Assembly: GCA_029959195.1 (NCBI GenBank)
Contig: CP114122.1
Span: forward strand, 1,798,001-1,862,000
DNA length: 64,000 bases
Origin: Dictyophora rubrovolvata
Taxonomy: Eukaryota > Basidiomycota > Agaricomycetes > Phallales > Phallaceae
Reading direction: 5' to 3'
Shown here: positions 26,611 to 35,978 of the stretch, one piece after another
How the letters are laid out: each line of letters starts with the position of its first letter
Numbering within the stretch: the stretch's first letter is position 1
The notes under the pieces: model-generated
Told to the model about the DNA's origin: nothing
Seen by the model: the letters and a program-made list of their open reading frames with translations, nothing else
The model's database searches: none
Position numbers and translations under genes: made by a program

Positions 26611-28310
26611 ATGTCGTCCAGTAAGCTCAACGTCGAAGGTATCTTACTTCTTGAACAACCATTCATCAAGGTACGGAAACGTATATTATTCTTTATTGAG
26701 ATGCTTAATCAATGTCAGGTACCCTACGAGAATCTCCGGAAAACCTTTCGCACATCCCAAAGACACATAGAACGGGAATTCACTACTCTCCAAAACAATT
26801 CTCAGGAAATTGTTAAGAAAGCTTTACGAAGTGATTATAGTACCGATGAAGCCGTTGCTGCACTCGATGCTATGATTTCCCGCGTTGAAGGGTTGAAACG
26901 GAAAGTAAGCGATCGCCATTGCACAACTACCATCACCGAAATATGATATTAATCCAGACTATAGCTTTCAGAGCTCAGCATAAATTCCACGATTCCCACT
27001 CATTCAGTTTTGCGCAAGCGATTACAGTCCTTGGATTTTCTAGAGAATATGGCAGGCAAGGATAATCCTGATTTTGACCGGTGGGCAGATGTGAGGTTGG
27101 ACAGGTGGCTTGTCGACTGGGCCTTGAGAACAGGAAATGATAGAACAGCACAAAAAATAGCTGAAACCAAGGGTATAGAAGTGAGTGGTACTCTCTCATG
27201 TTAGTGAATGAATTCCTTGCTGAAGGACGTGTCTAAAGCCCTTTGTCGACATTGACCTATTTTCCGAAATCCATCGTATAGAAGAGGCATTACTGGCCCA
27301 CAGCTGTTCAGAAGCATTGGCATGGTGCAGTGAGAATAAAACGGTTTTAAGAAAAATGAAGGCGTGTTATCAATCTTCTGTGTTTGCTATATCCACAAAC
27401 CTATCATCTCACCCTTGCCATTTATGTAGAGCACCCTTGAGTTTGACCTCCGACTTCAAGAATATATCGAGCTTGCGCGAGCCAGGAAGGATGGAGAAGC
27501 CATTGCATATTCTAAAAAACATCTAGTTCCTTGGTACGACACTCATGGTGCACAGATACGCCAAGCCAGCGGATTGCTAGCCTTCCGATCCAATACGACG
27601 ATTGCCTCATACAAGGTGAGTGGGCCGTTCGACTTGCAACCATGACTATCGCTGTTGATGCCTCTTTTTTCAGCGTCTCTATGATCCCGGAAGGTGGAAA
27701 GTTTTGAGCCGTACTTTCCGCCTGGCAGCGTATGAACTATCAATGCTTCCTACGGAGCCTCTTTTACATCTCGCACTTTATGGCGGTCTGGCAGCATTGA
27801 GACTACCTGCATGTGGTCTTCCTCCATCTAAATCATCATTCATCAACAGCAATACTTCCCCGATACCGTCTATTACCTCAGGTCCCTTTTATCCTTTCAA
27901 CTCTCTTTCAACCCAAGTAGAGAATTCTTCAACTGCGGCTATTCCTGATATTTTTTCGCAAGCCGCAATCAAGCAGACACGAAATGTTGACTGTCCTACA
28001 TGCGATCATGAATGCCTCGGGCAACTGTCGGGCGAAGTCCCCTGCAGCCATCACGTGAATTCTACCATAGTGTGTCGTATTAGTGGAAAGATAATAGACC
28101 AGGACAATATGCCAATGGCGCTTCCCAACGGTCAGGTTTACTCCCATGAAGTATGTTGCATTACTTTTCATTTATAACCCACTAACGTAGACGTAAATAA
28201 TCTTTTAGGCTCTCATGGAGGTTGCTGCTAAAAATAATGGGAAAATTGTCTGTCCCCAAACAGGGGAAACCTACACATTGTCTTCTTTAAAGAAAGTATA
28301 TATTTCATAA
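26611..28310 (+). CDS. GID9: GID9/FYV10 (MAEA) subunit of the GID/CTLH ubiquitin ligase
   Basis: RING-like catalytic partner in the GID/CTLH E3 complex, which in yeast degrades gluconeogenic enzymes. Exons: 26611-26670, 26719-26904, 26974-27180, 27239-27361, 27430-27615, 27674-28150, 28209-28310 (446 aa). The N-terminal block VPYENLRKTFRTSQRHIERE is typical of Fyv10. RWADVRLDRWLVDWALRTGN is the LisH part, VDIDLFSEIHRIEEALLAHS and ALAWCSENKTVLRKMKSTLE the CTLH part, and EYIELARARKDGEAIAYSKK starts CRA. The C-terminus holds the degenerate RING: VVCRISGKIID-like IVCRISGKIIDQ, MALPNGQVYSHEAL and CPQTGETY. Intron 4 (27362-27429) begins with GC (AAG|GCGTGT). The gene ends 162 bp from the convergent cystathionine gamma-synthase gene. 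Confidence 0.94.
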
Positions 28311-28472
28311 CAATACTGGGCTCGGTTCCCGTGTATCCATCCTCATGTTCAATTTGTATTTCTCGGCCCATACATAACCAATTTATACTTGTGTACATTT
28401 AATTACAATTGTTTGTTTTGTCGACTACCATACCATACAACAAAGTTTTGAAAAAGTCACACCGTATCGGAC

Positions 28473-30465
28473 TCAATTTTGTTGAGTTTTGGCTTTATCT
28501 AGAGAAGTTCTGAACCACTCTAGCAGAGTGTCAGTGTCTTCAAGGCCAACACTAACTCTGACAAGTCCTTCCTCTACTCCATATTGCGCAGCCCATGAGA
28601 GTTCGAAAAAGTGGGCCAGGATGGTGTACGGGCAGGCAAGGGTGAAATTGGTTCCCAAACTAGGACCTTTGGCGCATGGCAAAGCATCGAAAAAGACTTG
28701 CGCGATCTTGTTAGACACGAAAGTGACCGAAAATAGACCACCAAAGTTTCCTTCGTTCTCCACACGAGGAGGTAGCCGGCATAAATCATAGTTTTCCCGT
28801 GTCTCCCATTTAGGATAATAAACTCGTTTGACTATCGAATTCTCCACTGATATCTGAGAATGCAAAAAATCGCATACGGCTTCTGCGTTTCTGTTGACTT
28901 GTAGAATTCTCTTGATAAAGTCTCTGGAGTTCCGTTCTAGATATATTGCATCTTCGTCCCAATAGCTGTCTTCATACGTCTCGTCGATCTTTGCTTTCAA
29001 CGTATCATAATGCCGACCTGATGGATTCAAAACCAAGCTGAAGTTGCGTCAGATTGTGATCCCATCGTTATAGATTTCTTAGTTTTTTCAATCACCTTCC
29101 ACCCATAACGTTGCAGTCCCCGCTGAATATCTTGGAAAGAGAACTGACAACAATGTCCGCGAAAGGTAAAATTTGAACGTCGACGAAGTTTCCTATGGTT
29201 TCATCCGCAACAATAACGAAACCATGTTCATCTGCTAATTTCTTCATCTTCTGTAAATTTGGAGAACGCAGTAAAGGGTTCGACGGAAACTCGCAAAATA
29301 ACGCCATAACCCGTGGATTCGGATTGGAATTTAGTAGTTTTTCGAGTTCATTCAGATCTGCATCTGTCCCGTTACCAAAAAAATAACAACCAGGACCCCA
29401 TTTCTCCAGAATTTTCAAAGTGTCTATATAAGGGAAACTATAGAGAAGTTAATGTGTCTATAATAATAAGAAATTATAGTGGCTAACGTACCCGAAACAA
29501 ACGCTTTTCCCAGGTGGAAGGGCTGCTAGACATAATTGATGAGCAGCCCAGATGGCGGACATGCCGGTGGGAAACAAATATACATCTTGTTCTGTGACGT
29601 TTTCCCCTCGAAGACTTGGGTGAAGGACTTGACTTGCGGGAGATGATGGAGTACCGTCTTCTTGAGCGAGAACACCAGCTATTCGTCGCCTTAATGTTCG
29701 TTTTGCGTCGACAGCGTCAGAGATGGGCATGTTGCGCCCATACCTTTCTTCCAGATACGTTAGATGATCTCCCGAATCCTCTTCGAGAGAATGATTCCGG
29801 CTGCGAGACAACCGATCGGCAGAATATCGGCTATTACGAGGTGAAAATGACATAGGTTGAGATTTGGAGGAAGCGTTATTGTTTGGAGACTCCAGTAATG
29901 TTAAGCAGCGATCTGCCGTTCGACTGGATATTCCCAAACCTGTATGCTGCCAAAACTGCTTGGCTAAAGAGAACAGGTCCGGAGGAAACAGTGCAATGCA
30001 GAGGACGATCTCCTTTTCTTTGGACGACGACGACGGAGCATTTTCGGCGTTCAGTAATAACCGAACGACTCGAACACTGAGTTGCTTATAGTCTTTAGGA
30101 CAGTGATTATTCAAGAAATCTCTGAAGGAGTTCGCGATATATTCCTTTGGAAAAAGAAGACATTTTTCATTGGGTGAACCGAATCTGGCTTCACAGATGG
30201 TCGCTAGCTGTCAAACTGGCCATCAGTTCTAACTTCTATGGTTGCTGGTGGAGACAGATCTTACATGCTGTATGTTTTTTTGGATAAAAAATCGTGGATA
30301 TCCGGTTTTCATAACATTGATTACTCTTTCATCGCCCTCTTCATAACCGACTGCGTCCCTCCACGTTGGTAAAGATACAGATATCGCGTGCGGAAGAGCA
30401 GATGGTATAGAGTCACCAAGAGGCGGACAAACAATTGAACCCATCGAAGATGAGCTGACAACCAT
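28473..30465 (-). CDS. Cystathionine gamma-synthase-like PLP enzyme
   Basis: Pyridoxal-phosphate enzyme of the Cys/Met metabolism family, most like the fungal cystathionine gamma-synthase that joins O-acyl-homoserine and cysteine. Exons (minus): 30465-30265, 30207-29492, 29437-29096, 29037-28473 (607 aa, typical for the long fungal form with an N-terminal extension of about 200 residues). Landmarks: [41 protein letters not shown], and [17 protein letters not shown] with the PLP lysine at about residue 408. The N-terminal part ([20 protein letters not shown]) also matches this branch. The first ATG is taken; MGSIV at 30444 is an alternative. The gene converges on GID9, leaving 162 bp for both 3' ends. 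Confidence 0.92.
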
Positions 30466-30803
30466 TTGGTACACACAGATAAGGACCTTTTTAAATAAAG
30501 CAGACGAAGATGTTATGGGGCCATTGTGACGTAAGGCGGTAGGTTCAATACATTCTTCGAGTAGCTACCATCCAGTCACATTCAGGCACTTGCCAAAGTC
30601 AGTTAGAACATAGTCGACCACCATATGAACGGACAGGAAATGGGTTATAGCACCCGACTGTGCATGTGCTCACGGAAATACAGTAAGGCCATATTATCTG
30701 CACTTTACCCTTTCTTTCAGTGCCTTCGCGACAAACATCAAATGCATAACTGGGGGGGCAACGAACAAAAACTTGAATAGCTTTATACAAGTAACATCAT
30801 ATT
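30466..30803. other. Promoter region of the cystathionine gamma-synthase gene / 3' end of SDS23
   Basis: About 340 bp between two minus-strand genes. No gene or repeat seen. Confidence 0.45.
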
Positions 30804-32558
30804 TTACGATTTATGTGATGAGGAAGCCGAAGCCGAAGAGGCTCTTCTATTCCGTTGCATCCTAGTAGGATCAACATTTGATATACCAACAAGTCGGGCA
30901 AAGAAAGAGAGGACTGATTTTTTTAGTAAAGGAGAAAGCTTACACGTCAAAATACTTACTATCAATTGCAGAAATAACCCCTCGTAAATTTCCTTTGAGG
31001 GGAAGAGACGATGTTTCTCTTGAATCATCTGTTATGATGAAAACTCGCTGGGCATTGGCTTTAAGTCAAGCTTAAAACTACGATAGTGGAAAAGCTAGCA
31101 CTGGATGAACTTACTCGCGAGTAATTTTTGGATGGCATGGCTTAAAGTTGAATCCGGTAGAACGCTGTATACTTATCGGTTTATGAGGCACAATATGACT
31201 GAAATAGGGAACAATGCCACCTACCTGGGTATTTGTCCACTCCGTCTCGAAAACCGTCCGGAGCCTAAAAAAAATTACCCGTAACTAACACGCAAATGGA
31301 AAATTCAAACTAACAGCAATACCTTAATTAATTGTATAAATTGATTTAACGATGTGGTCAATATCTTTTTGCTCTGACTGGGAGCGACAATCTATAAATT
31401 TTGAGATGCCATTTCTGGTGAGACAACAAAAAAACCAACTCGTGCGATATCCGTCACAGTAATGGTTGACACGAGGTCTCCTGACCCAGCGTTCAGAACT
31501 GCAATGGAACTCAGCCCTTGTTCAGACATTATCTTCATCGTATCTAATACTGTTTCTGTTGACAGACATGAAGTTACTTGCTTTGATCCAAGCTCTAATG
31601 TAGAAACAGGTTCCTCTAGAACATGTCTCAGTATTTCAATATTATGGGCCTGACATTTATCAGAGAGAATGAAAACGGGTGGGTTATTTCTTATATACTT
31701 GTTTGACAAGCCATCCCAGAAGACTCATATTCGATATCACGGCTGGATACTCATCGATCATAGCTGAATGGCCATGTTAGAGAAACACTACACAAAGAAA
31801 GCCAGTCAAATCACCTCGATGAGCACCTTGAGAGAAAAGTCGGAGAAGGGTTGAAACAGAGTCGGATTTGGATACAGTGATAAGGGGGTTCTTCTCAGAA
31901 AGATCTTTAAACACATAACTGTTAAATATGTGATACTTATTAACCGTGAAGGACCCAACTTACCGGTGCACAGTTTTACAGGCACTTTTCCATCCCTTGC
32001 GGCATTGAGAATTTGTATCGTGCGATTTTGGACATCGATATTGTCTTCATTTATTAGGTGTGATTGGGAAGCAAGGGTTAGAAAGGCATTGACATCTGCG
32101 CACTTTGATTGATTTGGATCAGAATTCTGTTGAGATTACGCGTATCTTACTAACGTCGAAAAGACCAATCATGGAAGTTTTTTCATCTTCTGATCTCGTA
32201 ACAGTAAGACAAGGAGCCTCTTTTGCGATAAGAATCTGAAAGTACCCGATAGTCAAAATTCATACAGACAAGCGACGAACACACAGACATACCTCGCATG
32301 CTGAATCAACAGATGTTTCAGCATCAACCTGTACTATCTTCTCCTCTGGCAGTTCTGTAATAAAGGTTTTGGGACACATCTGTTTGACTCCAATTGTTTT
32401 CACCTGGTGAGGTTCGTCTTACCTGTTATGAGAGTTGAACATAAATTTATCAAGTCGGGGGAACCTTTAGCAAGGTCTATAAGTGACAGTACATTTTCAC
32501 GTCCAGTAAGTGATAAAGACTTGGTGGATGACACGGAGAACCGTCTAGAATGCGACAT
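30804..32558 (-). CDS. SDS23: SDS23/Moc1-like CBS-domain protein
   Basis: CBS-domain protein of the Sds23 family, which in yeasts regulates PP2A-type phosphatase and APC/C during growth and mitosis. Exons (minus): 32558-32423, 32354-32293, 32235-32151, 32095-31972, 31918-31815, 31763-31699, 31649-31440, 31391-31323, 31264-31225, 31171-31115, 31058-30960, 30913-30804 (386 aa). CBS repeats are seen at VQVDAETSVDSACEILIAKE, DLSEKNPLITVSKSDSVSTL, STETVLDTMKIMSEQGLSSI, and YSVLPDSTLSHAIQKLLATN. Family blocks TVTDIARIVAPSQSKKILTT, APDGFRDGVDKYP and VDPTRMQRNRRASSASASSS fix the assignment. The donor of intron 4 (GTGCAC) is weak but is the one that keeps phase. PP1 also lies in this window but 27 kb away. 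Confidence 0.9.
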
Positions 32559-32917
32559 TTACATTCACGGAGTGGAAGACATGAATGATGTAATGCATTT
32601 CACTTTGAATTGCTCGCTTTTTCCTGGTATTTGGCCCAGATATCTTTGGCGCTAGTGCCGTTTTAATTCGGCTTATGTGCTCGAACATTTATAATTAACA
32701 CACTTCTGTTTTATTACTTTCACATTCTGGATTTTTGTCAGAAAAGAGTTCATTAATCCAGCACAATCCCGGATATGTTCTGCACACAGGAAGCATTGTT
32801 TGTCAGCGAATTGATTTGCGTACGTCCCAATGTAAAGCTATTTCCAGCGTGATCTTATGAACTACCTGTATGTGTATACGTAAATAAGGGAATGGAGAGC
32901 TATCCAGGTAGTGTCTT
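32559..32917. other. Region between NDUFS5-like gene and SDS23
   Basis: About 360 bp, the likely SDS23 promoter plus the 3' end of the upstream gene. The plus-strand frame across 32407-32655 is the mirror of SDS23 exon 1 and is not a gene. Confidence 0.45.
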
Positions 32918-33448
32918 TCACCCTGAGCTCTTCTCTTGCGGTTTGTCTTTAGATATTAGTCCCAGGCCTACAATAACACCATCAGCCGTAATTTCGGCAG
33001 CTTGTCGACTATCCTTGGCTTTTTCCTGTGCAATTTTCATGAACTGCGTTTGTACGGTCTGAGCTCTTTTTATCTAAAAGAAGTAGTGACACAACTCAAT
33101 GGCACGACCAGCTGTTATGATGAGAAAAAGCCCACCTCTTTCGTATGGTGCAGGCATTCCAAGTAGTCTTCCGCCGAGGGCATGCACTCGGCAGGCTTAT
33201 CCGTCTTAGCATAACACTGTAACATTATTGCTGTCAACCTCAAACGCGTTTTTGGATATGCTAGAAAAGTCGTACTTTCGAGAACTCTTGCCAATGTGAG
33301 AAACACCTTGACCGACCTATCCTGAAATGAGGAGAGAAAAGGACATTATTAAATACGAGACATACCACCATGCCAACCAAAACCTGACTGAGAATTTGAT
33401 GTTAAAGACAACGGTAGCTGAACACGATCCGTCTGCACTCACCGCCAT
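32918..33448 (-). CDS. NDUFS5: Complex I accessory subunit NDUFS5-like (15 kDa, CHCH)
   Basis: Small CHCH-type accessory subunit of NADH:ubiquinone oxidoreductase, facing the intermembrane space. Exons (minus): 33448-33443, 33387-33366, 33316-33276, 33216-33136, 33073-32918 (101 aa). The first coding exon holds only Met-Ala. The sequence SGFGWHGGRSRCFSHWQEF, CYAKTDKPAECMPSAEDYLE and CLHHTKEIKRAQTVQTQF shows the two Cys pairs (C-x8-9-C) of the family and the HHxKE motif. The acceptor at 33317 (GATAG rather than the nearer CAG) is required by phase and by the conserved GG(x)xRC. It is divergent from GET5 with only 68 bp between the two start codons. Confidence 0.9.
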
Positions 33449-33516
33449 GGTGTCCCGTTGCGAGCAGCAATGTGTGACAACCAATTTGTCACGCTCGAAG
33501 GGTCCGTATATGTATT
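33449..33516. promoter_or_regulatory. Compact bidirectional promoter between NDUFS5 and GET5
   Basis: Only 68 bp separate the divergent start codons, so both genes must share or overlap their core promoters and 5' leaders. No obvious TATA box serves either side. Inferred from gene positions, not from a motif. Confidence 0.55.
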
Positions 33517-34424
33517 ATGGCTTCCGCATCGAACTCGTTTCCAGGCGAGCTTACATTTATCAAAGGACATATCAATATCTTAACATCGTCACCGATCACA
33601 TACGCTGATAATTTCCAGCCTCCTCTAGACCAGTACTCGAAGAAGATATCGGCTTTTCCAGTATGTTTCATTGTGAAGTCTCTCAAAGCCCTTGGCCAAC
33701 TTATATATCATCGTTCAGGTCGAATTGCCTCAGCCTCCGGAAAGGAAATCCTCTTCTTCCGCTGCCGTAACAGGTAAATCTGAAAATATACAATAAATAT
33801 GAGGCGATTAGGTTGAATTTTTTCCACTGTGCAGACACCGTCTCTGTTGTTTTCAAGTCGGCCAAACCTGCGCTCTCGTTTCCCCTTAATGTCTCTTTTT
33901 CCGATACCATTTTGACGATAAAACAACAGCTCGCTTCGCATCCCCGAGCACCACAAGCTGATATTCAGCGATTCTTACTTAAAGGAAAGGCCCTGGTCGA
34001 CAACAAGCTACTGAAGGAATATGGCGTGACCGAAGGCACGGTAATCAACCTTATGATTAAGCCTGGCTCGCATTGGGATGGCTCGGAGACTACTGTACCA
34101 AATAATTCATTATCCCCCGTCCCTTCAGTTGTGATCTCGACATCAGAAACAGACCGGCCTTCTCCAGTTCCTTTAGACCTAAACACAGCGTCGTTTCCTC
34201 CAGTACCTCAATCTGGTCCCGAGGTTTCCTCCTTCCATAACACAATAGCATCACCGGACTTTTGGGACCGTCTTTATATTTTCCTGCAAAGTGAATACAG
34301 CAATAAGGAGGATGCTACTGCTGCTTTCGAACGATTTTTCCTCGCTAGTAAGGACAAGCTAACGGTCGGAGAAATTGCGAGGATCAGAGATCAAGTTGGG
34401 ATTGTAGGGATGGCAGGGACGTAA
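33517..34424 (+). CDS. GET5: GET5/MDY2-like ubiquitin-like protein of the GET pathway
   Basis: Predicted Get5, which bridges Get4 and Sgt2 in tail-anchored protein insertion. Exons: 33517-33660, 33719-33773, 33835-34424 (262 aa). The N-terminal ~55 residues (ELTFIKGHINILTSSPITYA to VELPQPPERK) match the Get4-binding domain. A ubiquitin-like domain follows (residues ~67-145: SVVFKSAKPALSFPLNVSFS, DIQRFLLKGKALVDNKLLKE, TVINLMIKPG). A Ser/Pro linker leads to a helical C-terminus (FWDRLYIFLQSEYSNKEDAT) resembling the Get5/Ubl4A dimerisation region. Length and three-part layout agree with Get5. Confidence 0.88.
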
Positions 34425-34752
34425 TAACCATTAATAGGTGCTATCGTATCCTGTAATATATTTTTATGACTTGATCTCCCCAGTCAATGTAGCAGCTCAT
34501 TGAATGTCATGTCACTAGCACCCTACAAAATGGCGAGGGCACAACATAGTATTACTTTCTTTCCTGAAAACTGTTCATTTTTGTTTCACTGAAAGCAAAT
34601 TCAATGACGCTATTTGACATTGGAGTAATTACATAAAGATACAGATGGATATAACGAGAGCCAGCTACGTTAGTTTCGGTAGGAATGATTAGGAGTGAGT
34701 GCAATTATTGAAACTAATGCTATGTAATTTTGGACTTTTATGAGACCGATTT
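34425..34752. other. Convergent 3' region
   Basis: About 330 bp between GET5 (+) and the Ser/Pro-rich unknown (-); AT-rich, no gene seen. Confidence 0.45.
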
Positions 34753-35786
34753 CTATGGAAAATCGTCGTCATCTTCGGCGATATCGATACAAAATGGGTA
34801 TTGTGTTTCTGGCCAGGTAAATGTCTTTGGTTTAAGGCGATTCTTAATGTCATTAGTGAGATTATTTATAAACCTAACAAAGAGTAGTTAAACAAGAGTA
34901 TGAAGATGAATCAAAAGATAAAGACAAACTTATTGCGTTCGACGATATTGTTAAGCAAGATTGCCTTGGTATGCTGATGCGTTTCCTGCTGCCACTCTTC
35001 CAATAATCGTTTATGTATTTTAATTGTGTTATCCAGAAGTTGTTGCCTAATCGAAGTGTCAACCTCTGGGGAAGGCATTTCCGGTATCGGTGGAAGCTGT
35101 AGAGCAGGTGAAGGAGGTCGAGAATTGGTATGAATTACTGGGCGAGAAGGTGGAGTTGGAGGTAGCTGAGTAGTCATTGGAAGAGAATAGCGTCTGAAGC
35201 CGGGTATTGAATGGTTCTGAATGACAGGCTGTGTTCGAGAATTAGATAGCGAACTTAGAGGGCTCGGACCAAGTGTCAAAGCAGGAGTAAAAGCCATGTC
35301 TCCATTATCTGATATCGTATCAACCTGTTCTGGCTCATTGCCGGTGACGAACAAGGCGTGATTTGGAGTAGGAATGAAGGAAAGGTGTGACACAGAAGAA
35401 AGAGAATCAAAACCAGTCATGGACGGTCGATGTGTTAAGAACCCTTGAAAAGGCTGCGGCTGGCCTGTACCAGCGCTGAAGGGCATGAGGGAATTGGGAA
35501 TACCCAATGACGACGCAACGCGCTGTTCATTTTTACGATGATATTTTCCAGTCCTCTTGGGCTTTTTCGTTGGGTCCAAGTGCACATTCTCGTCGTGATT
35601 TTCGCGCTTAAACGCGTGAGGGGAGTCTATAAAGCCGCATTGGGTTTGGTCTTTAGGAATACTTAGCATGAAAAACAAACCTGAATTAGACAAGCTTCGT
35701 CGTGGCTGAAAAATTGTCTGGTTTTTGTGGGACGCGGACGAAGTCATAACTATTGGACCTGAGGAAGAAGAAACGTAGAACGACAT
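34753..35786 (-). CDS. Unidentified Ser/Pro-rich protein
   Basis: Not recognised. Two exons (minus): 35786-34930 and 34873-34753 (325 aa). The protein begins MSFYVSSSSGPIVMTSSASH, has a basic patch that could act as a nuclear signal (KKPKRTGKYHRKNEQR), then a long Ser/Thr/Pro-rich region with PPTPPSRP and SRPPSPALQLPPIPEMPSPE, which look like proline-directed kinase or SH3 targets. The last ~80 residues change character to a charged, probably helical stretch (QQLLDNTIKIHKRLLEEWQQ and on) and end in an acidic tail DIAEDDDDFP. The single intron is GT-AG and phase closes. It is divergent from the NTF2-like gene, 192 bp away. A scaffold or transcription-related role is only a guess. Confidence 0.75.
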
Positions 35787-35978
35787 CTAGGATAATATTT
35801 TATTTGAACTGGATTGTTGCTTTGTCCGGCGACGACAAAAAGGATAGGCTTTTTTTGGGTGGTAGTTTCTTAGGTGTGTAAGAAAATAAAATGCATGGTC
35901 GAGTGAGAAAAGTCGAAATGTAACGCGTATTTAATCGGTTTTATTTAGCGCTCGCTTACATAGCAACGTTTAGTGTTC

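Noticed and set aside
32388-32422. A 35-nt intron in SDS23
   Set aside because: A normal-sized intron (32355-32422) with a better acceptor also keeps phase and gives a smoother family match.
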